NCBI GenBank assembly: GCA_964019415.1
Contig: OZ025879.1
Coordinates: forward strand, 4,764,637-4,828,636
Direction of reading: 5' to 3'
Length of the DNA: 64,000 nt
From: Ianthella basta
Lineage: Eukaryota > Porifera > Demospongiae > Verongiida > Ianthellidae
Below are positions 63,737 through 64,000 of this stretch, one piece after another (within the stretch, counting starts at the first letter, position 1; each line of letters opens with the position of its first letter). Position numbers and translations under genes: made by a program. The notes below the pieces were generated by a model. That model was not told the origin of the DNA. It ran no database searches and saw only the letters and a list, made by a program, of their open reading frames with translations.

Positions 63737-64000
63737 ATGACAGTCGCTGCTGTACATTGTACCGTGTTCATGATTCTTATCTTCACGATTGGGCACTATA
63801 TCCCAACTTCCTTCTCTTCACCGCCGACACTAACGCAGGGGAATTGCGCGGGGTATAATTTTACCTGCTCCTTTAATCGCTACGTTTGTCAATGTGACGA
63901 GCAGCTGTGTAAGCAGTTTGGCGACTGCTGTGCCGAATTACAGTACACTCAAAGTACCACTGGCCCGGAATTTACCTGCGTGTCTACGTCTGTTCTGAAC
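63737..64000 (+). CDS. Receptor G8, 5' end only (G6 type)
   Basis: 88 codons to the window edge. Signal peptide MTVAAVHCTVFMILIFTIGH, then CAGYNFTCSFNRYVCQCDEQ LCKQFGDCC and QYTQSTTGPEFTCVSTSVLN, differing from G6 at only a handful of residues. The frame is intact to the edge. Most likely a further intronless somatomedin-B plus 7TM receptor; the 7TM part lies outside the window. Confidence 0.85.
   Translation, partial: MTVAAVHCTVFMILIFTIGHYIPTSFSSPPTLTQGNCAGYNFTCSFNRYVCQCDEQLCKQFGDCCAELQYTQSTTGPEFTCVSTSVLN

Overview
The window looks like metazoan nuclear DNA, most likely from a sponge (Porifera, probably a demosponge). The reasons are an intron-rich ATG5 with short introns, a secreted or membrane Ig/fibronectin-III gene built from phase 1-1 exons, an expansion of somatomedin-B plus seven-transmembrane receptors, long CA/TG microsatellites, and AT-rich spacers full of short self-complementary words (catgcatg, tacgtac, tagctagc). 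The phylum is an inference; the eukaryotic, animal nature is well supported.

Layout. (1) 1-6334, minus: 5' part of a modular Ig/FN3 gene that runs off the left edge. (2) 7832-15090, minus: ATG5, nine exons, essentially complete; its last intron holds a 1.56-kb minisatellite of about 65 x 24 bp and a transposon-like end. (3) 15416 onward: an array of intronless receptor genes, all on the plus strand (G1 15416, G2 21001, G3 25815, G4 30599, G5 41361, G6 48787, G7 54540, G8 63737 running off the right edge). Each has an ectodomain starting with a somatomedin-B-like Cys module and a class-B (adhesion/Methuselah-like) 7TM domain with no GPS cleavage motif. (4) Between the intact genes lie mostly minus-strand, decayed copies of the same receptor in two lineages (here called gamma: 18.2-20.0, 23.7-25.4, 36.2-37.7, 51.6-52.9 kb; beta: 20.3-20.6, 29.2-30.0, 39.5-40.8, 53.1-54.0 kb), and two plus-strand relics (34.4-35.6, 51.3-51.6 kb). 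The repeated order suggests that a compound unit [gamma-minus, beta-minus, spacer, receptor-plus] was amplified.

(5) Mobile DNA: a non-autonomous element family with compound GC-rich hairpin ends occurs three times (37944-38819 inverted, 44244-45344, 61683-62728). Two copies carry the same captured two-exon gene fragment and the third carries different cargo; its insertion can be read against an empty paralogous site at 28.6 kb. Other mobile DNA is a Helitron-like hairpin/CTAG end at 33.97 kb and a related one at 8.4 kb, a 339-bp MITE with near-perfect 30-bp inverted ends at 59.5 kb, and a broken P-element-type transposase at 58.3-59.1 kb.

The most interesting system is the receptor array. 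The 7TM region is almost invariant among paralogues (and in some relics), while the middle of the ectodomain varies, and relationships between paralogues switch along the gene. That pattern is what gene conversion or unequal exchange, possibly using the antisense relics as donors, would leave. G3 appears to have acquired its start codon and first ~17 residues from former spacer DNA.
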